The notes: generated by a model not told the origin, from the letters alone. A stretch of DNA of 64,000 nt from Azorinus chamasolen (GCA_963576725.1 OY755241.1:52765955-52829954), one strand, 5' to 3'; counted from the stretch's first letter, positions 41,301 to 49,109 are shown. Made by a program: numbers and translations.

Positions 41301-42722
41301 TCTTCATTTAAATGGCGCGCTTTACATAGACACAAGTTGTGTACAATGACGTCATAATGTGACGTGTTTGTAACTATGTATGTCAAAACTGTAACTCAAA
41401 ATTTATTTTGACGTGTTTCTGTATGTTTTTGTATCATAAACTATCACAGTTAAATTGAATACCAGAGAGGTCTGAATTAAATCCTAGTTGATATGACAGT
41501 AAGTAAACAAAAGCTGGAACTTTTGGACCTACTTTGTCCCAGTTACCTAATAACACCTTTCATTCATCATTTCTATATGTAAGGATAATTTATAACAATC
41601 CGCGTTACTGCTGAAATATTGGCTGCAAATAACATTTGTGTGTGTTATGTTATAAATAGGATCTTGCATTCGTGTTCATGATTATTGGATCTATTAAATT
41701 CGTCTTTTTAAAACGATAAATAACCTCGCTAAAGCTTGTTTTTATCGTTTTAAAAAGACTCATTTAATAAATCCAATAATCAAGAACACTCAATTAAGAT
41801 CCTCTATGTAATAAAGGCACTTGGTAGCTTGATGCGGGGCGAACCTTAGAACACTCAGAGCTTAACCCCTTTAAAAGTTCTTGCTAAAATATACCTCAGT
41901 CGATCGTAAAGCGCCTATACTTATGCATATTAGAATGTGTGTATGTAAGTAGATGGGCATGTTAGTATTTGTGAATGTTAGTGTATGTAGTCTCTGTACA
42001 TGTTAGTATCTGTATGCAAGTATCTTTTTATGTTAGTATCTGTGTATGTTAGTGTCTGTAGTATCTGGGTATGTTAGTATATGTATATGTAAATATCTGT
42101 GTATGCTAGTATTTATGTATGTTAGTGTATGCGTATGTTAGTATTTGTATATGTTAGTATATGTGTATGTTAGTATCTGTGTATGCAAAATATCTATGCA
42201 TATTAATATTTGTTATGTTAGTGTTTGTAGTATCTGTGTATGCTAGTATCAGTTTAAGACAGTTGTTATGTGTTAGTATCTCAGTATGTTAGTATCTTTG
42301 TATGTTACTATCTATGTATGTTAATATCGGTGTAGTATCTGTGTATGTTAGTGCATGCGTGTGTTAGTATCTATGTATGTTAGTATATGTGTATAATGGT
42401 ATAGTGTATGCTAGTATCTGTGTAAAACAGTATCAGTGTATGTTAGTATATGTGCATATTAGTATTTGTGTATGTTCGGATATGTGTATGATAGTAGTTG
42501 TGTATGCTAGCATTAAGTGTGCTAGTATCTGTACTTATTCTCTTTACTCGATAAATACGCAATTAAATGCCATTGCAATCTTAGTAGACCCTAAACATGA
42601 TACATGGCAAAACACAAAAGATATGGAATTACTTGAATACCAAAATTAAAAAAACTTCACCATAGTCATGTGACCTACCTGTAGCATGTCGTAGCCAGGG
42701 CAAGAAACACAAACACCTTCAT
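26297..42722 (-). CDS. gene C: secreted three-EF-hand protein, complete
   Basis: Coding exons are 42679-42722, 40424-40554, 38634-38798, 36533-36579 and 26297-26356, joining in frame to 148 aa. Residues 1-15 (MKVFVFLALATTCYS) are a signal peptide. Loops are DQNNDGLLTLAE, DVNNDHHLERSD and DTNSDGNIQTTE. The exon 4 acceptor sits 3 nt further upstream than in gene B and adds one Gly. The tail is FLTGLEGQGGHNAGHATCH. All junctions are GT-AG. The last intron is about 10.2 kb because it holds a LINE of about 7.1 kb. B and C are close paralogues; A is more distant. The role is inferred only as extracytoplasmic calcium binding. Confidence 0.82.
26540..27640. repeat. degenerate array of about 45-bp units in gene C
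   Basis: About 24 units of the type TGTCTCATCTGGAGCCTAGC .. TGTTTGCAAGACAACTTTA. It continues at 34,801-34,960 after the LINE. Each unit resembles the right arm of an M5 hairpin. Confidence 0.8.
27711..29474 (+). CDS. LINE ORF1 protein (L1-ORF1p-like)
   Basis: 587 aa from the first ATG (27,711); the frame is open from 27,639. Order: a Gln/Asn-rich N terminus; a heptad coiled coil about 27,930-28,330 (KIEQQNNEFVLMQTKLSEI, KIEKLESQQEQI); an RRM-like domain beginning WRGMRENLLFCGIEE with DRCHRLGRYRAG and RTIVAKFTFYKDKEYI; a basic C-terminal domain to about 28,760; then a Ser/Gln-rich tail with a three-fold repeat (about 29,160-29,350, motif DCRELSQDQAD / DCRVLSWDEAN). This resembles nucleic-acid-binding ORF1p of L1-type LINEs. 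It ends in TAG, with ORF2 following in the same frame. Confidence 0.85.
   Translation: MYGQSGHNALNNPQYTVRDQCQGQYGQQNYGIPVPTNSMFFQQPSTQHASLFNNQPQTITAQGVHSGQDTGIPSWAANLCQQIANIQSTLNDQSQRWQSVENKIEQQNNEFVLMQTKLSEIAKLKQNIQSTNTTLNAVQTEIKTMQTDVNGHENAIQQYSEMYEDLYTNNSDMDKKINDMQSKIEKLESQQEQITSKVDQTNDRITDVQWRGMRENLLFCGIEEAKSFETDGEDCQKTLKDFIYENLEIKEEISIDRCHRLGRYRAGNDNPRTIVAKFTFYKDKEYIKHRAHEKLTDTQYRVKDQYPREMAEKRKLLYAAADEARKDENNKVRLVRDKLYINGKQYLPDEPRRDNNTQQRRQQQLEANNNGQKSTRTQTQLQRNDTHGNKGNVNTNKWSRTFYRKPRSVTQRPRHSDSPLLSNRYASLASATPVNNERKSLAGKKKATSPLEANGTFKKQHIDSSESENEGDQSTIIIQADVHMSSPRESPRQPSEEVDCRELSQDQADELVPSSQASTQQPSQQEDCRVLSWDEANINVSSVQAGARTPLELRSGPVPVRDENIERLPFCDDTENEDDYAENNLHD
29475..32994 (+). pseudogene. 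LINE ORF2: endonuclease-reverse transcriptase, disrupted
   Basis: In frame with ORF1 after one TAG; no ATG precedes the endonuclease. APE endonuclease motifs: KLASLNVGG, VCLQETKTDD, LLGDFNSR, STVDYMLS and SDVHCP. RT motifs: SPGVDEIINEQLK, YRPISLLSCLGKLF, AGFRKNHSTIDNL, DFKQAFDSVW, GVRQGENLSPFLFS and LYADDTVIF. Just after LYADD an A8 run (31,831-31,838) shifts the frame by one. The protein continues in another frame from about 31,840 to a TAG at 32,191-32,193, where the second LINE copy has Trp. It continues to 32,994 with a C-terminal CPYC .. H .. C motif. About 1,170 codons in total. Clade not assigned. Confidence 0.88.
32995..34800 (+). other. presumed LINE 3' region, non-coding
   Basis: About 1.8 kb, AT-rich. 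A T-type hairpin (GCTATGGTGTAAC .. GTAACACCATAG) is at 33,410-33,475. It ends with an ATT run, then GCAGGACTTATGCTTGAATAAATAAAAG, a typical LINE tail. That all of it belongs to the LINE is inferred; other insertions may be nested in it. Confidence 0.55.
34801..34960. repeat. 45-bp array, part to the right of the LINE
   Basis: Three units TTGTAGAACCTAGCTGTTGG/TTTAC .. CAAG. Confidence 0.75.
35185..35250. repeat. T-type fold-back MITE, old copy
   Basis: TCTTCGAGACGGCTCTAAAG .. TAGGTTTCGGTGGAGAAA. Counterpart of 12,625-12,690 in gene B. Confidence 0.6.
35387..35743. mobile_element. pogo-type MITE carrying a nested M4 MITE
   Basis: ACAGTAGAACCTGTCCTAAG at the left and GACAGGTTCTACTGTA at the right, split at a TTAA by the M4 element (35,491-35,725). 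The same pogo-type MITE in gene B (right end at 13,064) holds an M3 element at the same TTAA. Confidence 0.75.
35491..35725. mobile_element. TTAA-flanked MITE, family M4, complete
   Basis: TTAA at 35,487-35,490 and 35,726-35,729. Ends CCCTTCTCTTGCTG and AGCAATCGAAGGG. Perfect GACAGCTCCTGCAGGAGCTG centre. Confidence 0.88.
36019..36260. mobile_element. TTAA MITE, family M4, reverse orientation
   Basis: TTAA at 36,015-36,018, start CCCTTCGCTTGCTG, end CAGCAACAGAAGGG followed by TCAA. Absent from the same place in gene B. Confidence 0.85.
36533..36579 (-). CDS. gene C exon 5 (second half of EF-hand 3)
   Basis: 47 nt, acceptor CTATTTCAAG, donor CCG|GTAAGT. It encodes the split Ser plus DGNIQTTEFEAVFVP. 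Confidence 0.85.
36749..36954. mobile_element. pogo/Tigger-like MITE
   Basis: CAGTAGAAACCCCTCTAATG .. GCGGTGTTTTACTG, TA on both sides. Inner fold-back AAGCAGGTGGTTGCTTAATG / CATTAAGCAACCACATGC. Confidence 0.82.
37040..37200. repeat. dispersed repeat Y
   Basis: Same sequence as 6,560-6,716 with scattered changes. Confidence 0.7.
37330..37860. repeat. dispersed repeat Z with (GTCC)n seed
   Basis: GTTAGTCCGTCCGTCCGTTA, then three divergent repeats of AACTTCACACATGGAACAAG / CATGATGAGA / GTGTCATGCACAAG. An internally repeated non-coding element in intron 4 of gene C. Confidence 0.65.
38218..38404. mobile_element. pogo/Tigger-like MITE
   Basis: CAGTAAAACCTCTCTATAAC .. GTTATAGAGAGGTTTTTATTG flanked by TA. 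Strong fold-back. Confidence 0.85.
38440..38590. repeat. M1-type remnant, shared by genes B and C
   Basis: GCAAACAGATCTGGCTCTGA .. CTGATCTGGGTCTACTCCG. Counterpart of 15,130-15,300. Confidence 0.6.
38634..38798 (-). CDS. gene C exon 4 (EF-hand 2, start of EF-hand 3)
   Basis: 165 nt, acceptor GTTTCAG, donor AATA|GTATGC. It contains GKFENRHEFVQFVCAVV, the loop DVNNDHHLERSD, FDQWFHSV and DTN. Confidence 0.87.
39304..39523. mobile_element. TTAA MITE, family M3, reverse orientation
   Basis: TTAA at 39,300-39,303, end GAGAGAATGGG then TTAT. Gene B lacks it (15,981) and carries an M2 element 15 bp further on. Confidence 0.8.
39905..40089. mobile_element. pogo/Tigger-like MITE inside an M1 remnant
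   Basis: CAGTAGAACCCCTCTAATGC .. GTGGGGTTTTACTG, TA before the left end. It interrupts the M1 copy that is continuous in gene B at 16,960. Confidence 0.78.
40171..40403. mobile_element. TTAA-flanked MITE, family M4, complete
   Basis: TTAA at 40,167-40,170 and 40,404-40,407, ends CCCTTCGCTTGCTG and ACGCGAATGG. It sits only 21 bp from the exon donor at 40,424. The empty paralogous site is at 17,043-17,046. Confidence 0.9.
40424..40554 (-). CDS. gene C exon 3 (EF-hand 1)
   Basis: 131 nt, acceptor TTTTCAAG, donor CATG|GTAAAAC. It encodes LDLSSLVPYDKTSLDVMQKL, the loop DQNNDGLLTLAE and IDLIFDNYHTH. Confidence 0.88.
40560..41640. other. intron 2 of gene C, largely unassigned
   Basis: No repeat family or exon recognised. 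A (CCATGT)n run is at 41,185-41,205. The short open frames here have no splice-compatible or domain support. Confidence 0.5.
41655..41815. repeat. fold-back repeat
   Basis: Arms from AGGATCTTGCATTCGTGTTC and CGTCTTTTTAAAACGATAAA return as TTTATCGTTTTAAAAAGACT and GAACACTCAATTAAGATCCT. About 60-bp imperfect arms around a 28-bp spacer. Confidence 0.8.
41935..42540. repeat. 16-bp minisatellite in gene C
   Basis: TGTGTATGTTAGTATC units as at 17,353-18,760, shorter and more degenerate, in the same intron. Confidence 0.88.
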
Positions 42723-42733
42723 TGTGGATAAAT
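42679..42733 (-). CDS. gene C exon 2 (start codon and signal peptide)
   Basis: Acceptor CTACCTTCAG, leader ATTTATCCACA, ATG at 42,720-42,722. It encodes MKVFVFLALATTCY; donor AG|GTAGGTCACA. Confidence 0.87.
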
Positions 42734-42858
42734 CTGAAGGTAGAGTAACAAGTTTAATTTCAAGAGTCCCATTTGTTCAGACATATTCAAAAGGTTTAAT
42801 TTATATACCACAAATGTAGTCGGCCGATGAAATGCATGCACAGTAGGACCTGTCTTAA

Positions 42859-43080
42859 TCCATTCCCTTATATTGACGCCTTTTGACGCCCCTGTATTAG
42901 TCACTTTCTGAAATAGAGCATTTGCTCCATAGGAGCAACTATGGAGCAAATGCTCTACCTATTGCAATGGTTTCAAAACTACATAATGCTATAACTGTTT
43001 TGCTTTTTTACTAGTAAAGGCTTCTTTTCGGTAGAATTATTCAAAGAGGTTGGGTCTAAAAGTAGCATATGAGGTAATGC
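42859..43080. mobile_element. TTAA-flanked MITE, family M3
   Basis: TTAA at 42,855-42,858 and 43,081-43,084. Start CCATTCCCTTATATTGACGC, end GAGGTAATGC. The empty site is preserved in gene B at 19,074-19,077. Confidence 0.88.
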
Positions 43081-43174
43081 TTAAGCGACTATTAAAAGAT
43101 GTCTCATTCTGGATCTATAATACGGAAGTGCTTCTTGCATTACATTAGCCTTGTATAAAACAACCATCTGCTAT

Positions 43175-43207
43175 ATAACCCCTCCCCCCCCCCCCACCCC
43201 ACCCCCC
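43175..43207. repeat. C-rich low-complexity run
   Basis: CCCCTCCCC.., then CACCCCACCCCCC, in intron 1 of gene C. Confidence 0.9.
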
Positions 43208-43269
43208 ACACACGCACTCTTATTTCAATCTGAAAGTTGCCTTTTGAAACAAATTTAACAAGTTTTACT

Positions 43270-43860
43270 GTATTGTAAGCAGACACCTTAACATATTTAT
43301 AAACGGACATAAGTTAACATATTTGAACACAGACATATACTAATCTATTTATACACAGACATACATTAACCTATTTATATAAAGACATATTTATATACAG
43401 ACATGCATTCACATTTTTATACACAGAGATACATTAAAATAGTTATACAGATATTTATACACGGACATATTATATGAACATATTTATCCACATATTTATA
43501 CACAACCATATATCAATATATTTGTACACATGCTTATACGCAGACATACATGGACATATTTGAACAAATACTCATATACAGACATATATTAACGTATTTA
43601 TACACATACTTATGCAAAGACATATAGGAACACATTTGTACACATATTTATACACATACATACATCAACATATGTGTACACCTACATATACACAGCCATG
43701 TATCAACATAATTGGGCTGCGCCACACAGACATACATTAACATTGTTTATATGCAGACGTACATGTATATATTTGTACACAGACACATATTAACATAATT
43801 ATAAAAATACATATATTACCATATCTATACATATACATACATTAAAGGCATTTCAAAACT
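43270..43860. repeat. AT-rich minisatellite, about 26-28 bp units
   Basis: TATTTATACACAGACATACA-type units. Same satellite as 2,440-2,860. Confidence 0.85.
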
Positions 43861-44081
43861 CCTTATATAAGTGACCCCCGCTATATACACAGTATCCAGC
43901 TGTGCTGATTGATTCCCTGAATAGTGCTCCTGCAGTGTCCAGCCAGGGTCAATGACCATATGAGATAAAGTTATGCAAGTATACCTTCATCCAGGTAGAT
44001 ATGCAAATAAAGTGCTAGGCATTACATAATGCCAGTTTTTGAGTGAAATGACCAATAAAAATATCTTTAAAAATCTTTTAA

Positions 44082-44484
44082 TCCTAAAATTCCCTCATAT
44101 AAACTTGTTTTTACGCATTAGCAAACAGAGTAGACCCGAATCAGACGGCTCCTATATAAGCCGTCTGATCAGCGTCTGCTATAATTCTTTTTGACATGAT
44201 ATAGATCTGATTTTACAGTTTTTGTCAAAGCAAAAAATTCTCTTTATAGAAATAATGTGCTTTTACGCATTAGAAAAATAAGAAATAAGAGTAGACCCAG
44301 ATCAGACGGCTCATATAGAAGCTGTCTGATCAGGATCTGTTCTGTTTGCTTTTGACACGATATAGATTTGATTTTACAGTTTTTATCAAAGCTAAGACTT
44401 CTCTTTATGGAAGTAATGTGTTTTTACGCATTAGCAAACATAGTAGACCCAGATCAGTTTTTGTCAAAGCAAACAGGGAAAGGG
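44082..44484. mobile_element. M1 MITE with internal tandem amplification
   Basis: Begins near TTAA 44,078 and ends CAGGGAAAGGG, TTAA 44,485-44,488. Inside, a block of about 160 bp (TTTTTACGCATTAGCAAACA .. hairpin .. GATTTTACAGTTTTTGTCAA) is repeated three times, the third truncated. Confidence 0.8.
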
Positions 44485-44751
44485 TTAATATATTTAGGTG
44501 TTTAGAAATTATTCTAGCCCTAGGTGTGAATATATGATAATCAGTCAATTAAACGGGTCATTAGTTTTTTTAACAAATGCACTTGAGAAGAGTTACTCAT
44601 TTTTGAGTAACATTAATTACTAATTGACAATAATTTTGATTAACTAAAATCATTATTTGTTTTCAAAATCAAATTCAAATGAATACAATTAATAGCAAGG
44701 AGAAAAGTCTTTATCAAACACCTAAATTTCAACTACATGCAAATAATATTA

Positions 44752-44893
44752 CATTAAAGTTTAGAATTGTATAGATTTGAAACCATTGTGATCAATAGAG
44801 CATATGCTCCTATGAAGCAAATGCTCTATTTATCACAAGGTTTCCAAAATGAGTTTTACAGTTGCGCAAAAAGGCGTCAGTAGGAGATAATAT
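44752..44893. repeat. MITE family M3, partial reverse copy
   Basis: AAACCATTGTGATCAATAGA hairpin and TTGCGCAAAAAGGCGTCAGT side; ends not preserved. Confidence 0.65.
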
Positions 44894-45049
44894 GTACTTT
44901 CAACTGTAGAAGACAAATTACCGCCAACTTTGACAAACATTTACAGTGAAGATCTTGACCAGACTGTCTTTCAACCATAGACAGTGGCAAAGATCTACAC
45001 TCTTGACATCATTAATCTTTTATCAAAACAGATTATCTATGCACCAGTT

Positions 45050-45106
45050 TGGATCCAGATGAGACGCTGAGTAACTCGGTGTCTCACCAGGATCCAACAT
45101 GTTTTA
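45050..45106. repeat. M5 hairpin
   Basis: GTTTGGATCCAGATGAGACG .. GTGTCTCACCAGGATCCAAC. Paralogous to 21,404. Confidence 0.8.
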
Positions 45107-45222
45107 ATTAATACTATGCTTATGTTTTTTAAACAAAAAAACAGGACAAAAATTAAAACCAAAATATATTAAAAACAAATGCAAACGAAAATAAATGACA
45201 GCAAAAGAGTACAAGAGCATAC

Positions 45223-45269
45223 CTGTACAATAAGAGTTACTTTGACGCGGTGGTGGTGGAGTGTGATGC
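45223..45269 (-). other. gene C exon 1 (5' UTR, non-coding)
   Basis: GCATCACACTCCACCACC .. ATTGTACAG|GTATGCTC. More diverged from A and B than they are from each other, but the donor and the promoter spacing are kept. Confidence 0.6.
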
Positions 45270-45287
45270 TTACAGAGATCAGCAGTT

Positions 45288-45296
45288 CCGTTTTAA
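45288..45296 (-). promoter_or_regulatory. TATA-like core promoter of gene C
   Basis: TTAAAACGG on the minus strand, about 28 nt from GCATCAC. Confidence 0.55.
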
Positions 45297-45452
45297 AGAG
45301 ACAATGCAACCTCTGCACAAGGTTATCATTGCTGCATGTCCAAATCCTTAGCCTGCGTGTTGTTTGCATTAAATTACGATCTGTTAAATTTTTGTTTTAC
45401 TTGCGATTTGTTCAAACGCTTGGGAAACGTTTGTTGAAAGCTTCTGCTAGTT

Positions 45453-45645
45453 GTAGATCATTCGAAAGCAAAAATAACAATGTGAAAACAGAAAATTGTA
45501 GACTCGGTTTTATTGAGTCTGTTCATGAGCAGTTGTTAAAAGTGCAACACTACTCCCCCCCATCCCCCTAGTACCGGCTTAAGCAGTATTCGATTTTCAA
45601 AACTAATAACATAAAAACTAATGACCCCCGAATGACCAGAAAATA
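45453..45645 (-). repeat. dispersed repeat X, reverse orientation
   Basis: GACTCGGTTTTATTGAGTCT .. CCTAGTACCGGCTTAAGC. The 130-aa frame overlapping it is not a gene. Confidence 0.7.
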
Positions 45646-45661
45646 TAGCAAAAGTCAAACA

Positions 45662-46105
45662 GTTTGGATCCTGATGACGCGCCGAGTTAGTCGATGTCTC
45701 ATCTAGACTGGAACCAGTCGGTGTCTCAACTGGACTGGAACCAGTCGATGTCTCATCTAGACTGGAACCAGTCGGTGTTTCATCTGGACTTGGTCTGGAA
45801 CCAGTCGGTGTCTCATCTGGACTGGAACTAGTCGGTGTCTCATCTAGACTGGAACCAGTCGGTGTTTCATCTGGACTTGGTCCGGAACCAGTCGGTGTCT
45901 CATCTGGACTGGAACTAGTCGGTGTCTCATCTAGACTGGAACCAGTCGGTGTTTCATCTGGACTTGGTCCGGAACCAGTCGGTGTCTCATCTAGACTGGA
46001 ACTAGTCGGTGTTTCATCTGGACTTGGTCCGGAACCAGTCGGTGTCTCATCTGGACTGGAACTAGTCGGTGTCTCATCTGGACTGGAACCAAGCTGTTTG
46101 CAAAT
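45662..46105. repeat. 27-bp minisatellite grown inside an M5 hairpin
   Basis: The left M5 arm (GTTTGGATCCTGATGACGCG) is followed by about 15 units of GTGTCTCATCTGGACTGGAA plus CCAGTCG. The last unit ends CCAAGCTGTTTGCAAATA, the normal M5 right arm. Two unit types (with and without CTTGGTC) alternate. Confidence 0.88.
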
Positions 46106-46106
46106 A

Positions 46107-46312
46107 CAGTAAAATACCCTCTAATGCATCCACTTTACGAATAAAGAAATATGCCTTTAAAAGCACGTGGTAGCTTAATGCAGGGCGAAAGTTATGCAGA
46201 AAGCTCCTATAGGACTTTTCTGCATAACTTTCATCCTGCATCAAGCTACCGCCTGCCTTTTAGACCTAGAATTAGACAGGGTTTTGGTGGTCACATTACA
46301 CGGGGTTTACTG
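46107..46312. mobile_element. pogo/Tigger-like MITE
   Basis: CAGTAAAATACCCTCTAATG .. CACGGGGTTTACTG with TA on both sides. Inner fold-back GTGGTAGCTTAATGCAGG / CCTGCATCAAGCTACCGC. Confidence 0.82.
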
Positions 46313-46556
46313 TATAAGTCAAATTGCTATTTGTATAATAAGTTTTAATTTCTTATATAGTTCAGCTGAACGTGTATTGACATCTTTGGATCCAGATACG
46401 ATGTCGAGCAACGTGATGTCTGACTAGGAGCCAAGCTGTTTTTGACATTCGGCAATAGTTTATTAAAAAGCTTGAACGAATTGGGCTACTTACAAAATAT
46501 GACAGACCAGTGTTTAGGAGGCATCAAGTTTTAAGTTAAGATAAGTAATATCTGGG

Positions 46557-46741
46557 TCCATGCTTATAAAACTTTTAGTTGAGTCTGAGTTCGTTCTCAA
46601 GTTTTTGATTGGTCAGATTTGAGCCAGAGTTTGAGCCTCTGGCTCAAATCTGACCAATCAAAAGCTTGAGAACTCACATCTGACCAATCAAAAGCTTGAG
46701 AACGAACTCAGACTCAATTAAAAAGCTTTATAAGCATCGAC
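46557..46741. mobile_element. F-type fold-back MITE
   Basis: CATGCTTATAAAACTTTTAG .. AAAAGCTTTATAAGCAT. A 31-bp stretch (CTGACCAATCAAAAGCTTGA) is duplicated in the right arm. Confidence 0.82.
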
Positions 46742-47119
46742 CCTGGTCTTTGGGCACCGTCCGGGGAACAAACGTGACTGTTCCGTTTACAGTCCAACTC
46801 TTACACTGTCTATTTGAGACTGGGACTACATATGAGAGCAGTTTGTATCCATATGAGACAGCGATCTAAACTGTGTGTTGCTATGGCTGTATGTTTGAAA
46901 GGAACAGTAAGATTATGCGAAAGTCAAAATTAAACCGACGACAAATTTGGCAGACAACTAAACTAAAGGTAGCGAAAGTGTTAATCTTTATTTAACACGC
47001 TTTGCAAGTGTCTGCGGCTATAGTCTGCTAGTAGTATCGTCTGCTTTATCTTGGTTTCTTGAACCAATGAATACTAATGTAAGACATAATGACATCATAC
47101 ATATGAATGGAGGTTTGTC

Positions 47120-47400
47120 GGTTATCAGTCCCTGTCCTACCACCGAGAAGGTCCCTTGTTTCGCCGTTGTTATCCATTGTTGATTGATTACCCACTGATT
47201 ACTGTCAAGTTTTTAAACATCGATAATAACAAAGTATATATTGCATGCATTTTAAAGGCTTTTTTTATTTTGTATGTTTTTAAAAAAAAATCAGATAAAT
47301 CAACAGTCTAACCCTAAACCTAAGAAACCGTCAGAATTACACGACTGAACAGTAACCACATTTCAAACTGCTACTTTAATGTTAAAAGGTCTTTATTAAT
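47120..47400. other. right edge of the duplicated unit, nothing recognised
   Basis: Similarity to gene A's 5' flank stops near 47,110 (ATAATGACATCATA). Beyond that is AT-rich DNA without a gene. Confidence 0.5.
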
Positions 47401-47404
47401 CATT

Positions 47405-47670
47405 TAACTATGCCTTTTAATGCCTTTGCAAACGGAGTAGACCTAGATCAGACATATCCTGTAGGAGACGCCTGATCTGGGTCTGTTCTGTTTGCATATG
47501 ATATAACGGGGGCTACATGCATGTACAGTAAACCCAGTCTTAAGAGACCAATAAAAGAGGTCCACATCTTGGTCTTTATAAATGCAGGTCGAAAGTAATA
47601 CAGAAATCTCCTACTGAAGCTGTCTGCTTTAATGTCGTCTTGCATTAGGCAACCAAGAGAGGTTCAACAG
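47405..47670. repeat. M1 remnant followed by a pogo-like MITE
   Basis: GCAAACGGAGTAGACCTAGA .. GTTCTGTTTGC (47,429-47,496), then ACAGTAAACCCAGTCTTAAG .. GAGAGGTTCAACAGTA (47,524-47,672). Confidence 0.65.
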
Positions 47671-47933
47671 TACATGCATAATGGTATGGTGCCCTGATTG
47701 GCAATGGTATTTGATGGATATTGCTCTACCGATCCTTCTTTGACTATTCATTTTAAAATTCTGTCAATCATTATTTATACTATTATAAATGTTTCAATTG
47801 GGAATAGGTTAAAGCTATTAAACGTCGTTATTATTATCATTACTTGAATATTGAAACACTTTAAGGAAAAAATATGGAGATCTGGATTTGACAACTATTG
47901 GATACTTACGCCACTTCATGCCTATCAAATTAA

Positions 47934-48170
47934 CCCTTTCGACGTCACTGTCGCATAAATGCACCACGACAAATAGTGCAGTCCCAGATCAGACGCCACC
48001 TTTTCAAGGAGGCGTCTGATCAGGTACTTCACTTTTTGTCCTAAACAATTTATATATTTGTGCTTTATTCCTTTGAAATTTGCATTTATTTATCTCCTTT
48101 CCTTATTTTACCGAATGAAATAGCAAAATTGGTTTGCAGAATGACAATTAGACACTTGGCGCCGAAAGGA
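47934..48170. mobile_element. TTAA-flanked MITE, family M2, complete
   Basis: TTAA at 47,930-47,933 and 48,171-48,174. CCCTTTCGACGTCACTGTCG .. TTGGCGCCGAAAGGA; centre CGCCACCTTTTCAAGGAGGC. Confidence 0.88.
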
Positions 48171-48267
48171 TTAAACATTCATTTTTATAAGTCCGAAGGA
48201 ACGTACTAGTACAATATAAAGTCGCGAGGTTTCCGTCTATCTTATTAGCAGTTTCGTTTTTGTTAAC

Positions 48268-48467
48268 ACTTTCTCCACCCTATATTTATTTATGCAGAAC
48301 TATCAAAGGTGGAACATTGTAGCCATGTTAGAAACTAAAGAAACAGATCTATCAAATTACATTAGCAAACAGAGCAGACCCTGATCAGACGGCTCCCATA
48401 GGAGCCGTCTGATCTGGGTCTACTTTGTTTGCAAAGGAGTGAAAATAACGTTTATATGAGGATAGGG
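48268..48467. mobile_element. TTAA-flanked MITE, family M1b, reverse orientation
   Basis: TTAA at 48,264-48,267 and 48,468-48,471. Perfect GACGGCTCCCATAGGAGCCG centre inside GCAAACAGAGCAGACC / GGTCTACTTTGTTTGC. Confidence 0.85.
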
Positions 48468-48779
48468 TTAACCAACTCTGCCTTGTCTGTGCAATCTCAA
48501 ATTTCACCAAAATGCTAACTGTAATATGAAAGTGTCGATTATCTTTGAGGTCAATGTCGTGACAGAGGATGGTACCAATCTAGGTCAGAGTGCAAAAAGA
48601 GTGTAACAAGAATACACGGAACGTAACAGTGATGCCGTTTGCAAAGAATGGAGACGCAAATGAAATGCCGAGCAACTGTGCGTTTTATCTGTACCCTTCA
48701 AGCTCTCTTTGAGTTCCTGACTGTGAAAATTGGAAAGGAATGAAAGAAAAAATCTTTTTCAGAGGAAACGAAGCGGGAC

Positions 48780-48900
48780 ATTATGCAAATGGTTTACCTA
48801 TAAACCCGCTCCTTACTACTGATGTATTTTGACACCTCTGCAGAAGTAGTTTTATGAAATCATTGTGATAATTAGATCAGTTGCTCTATAGTGTATGTTC
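48780..48900. repeat. MITE family M3, truncated
   Basis: TTGACACCTCTGCAGAAGTA, GAAATCATTGTGATAATTAG; it stops at the hairpin. Confidence 0.5.
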
Positions 48901-49077
48901 ACTGCATCTTCGTAATATAAAAGCAATGTCCTTTTCGTTCCATAGCCTTACTGTTCTTTATACGATTGCTAAATAATTCCAAGTGCTAACCTTAATTGGT
49001 TTGTCGGTCATAAGACCCGAACTGATTCAAAAGTGAAGGTCGCAATAGGAATTGATAAGTCTATTAGAAGGTATTCC

Positions 49078-49078
49078 T

Positions 49079-49109
<31 letters not shown>

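Noticed and set aside
45179..45571. 130-aa forward frame
   Set aside because: It runs antisense across the gene C promoter and first exon and into repeat X, with no homologous frame at genes A or B.
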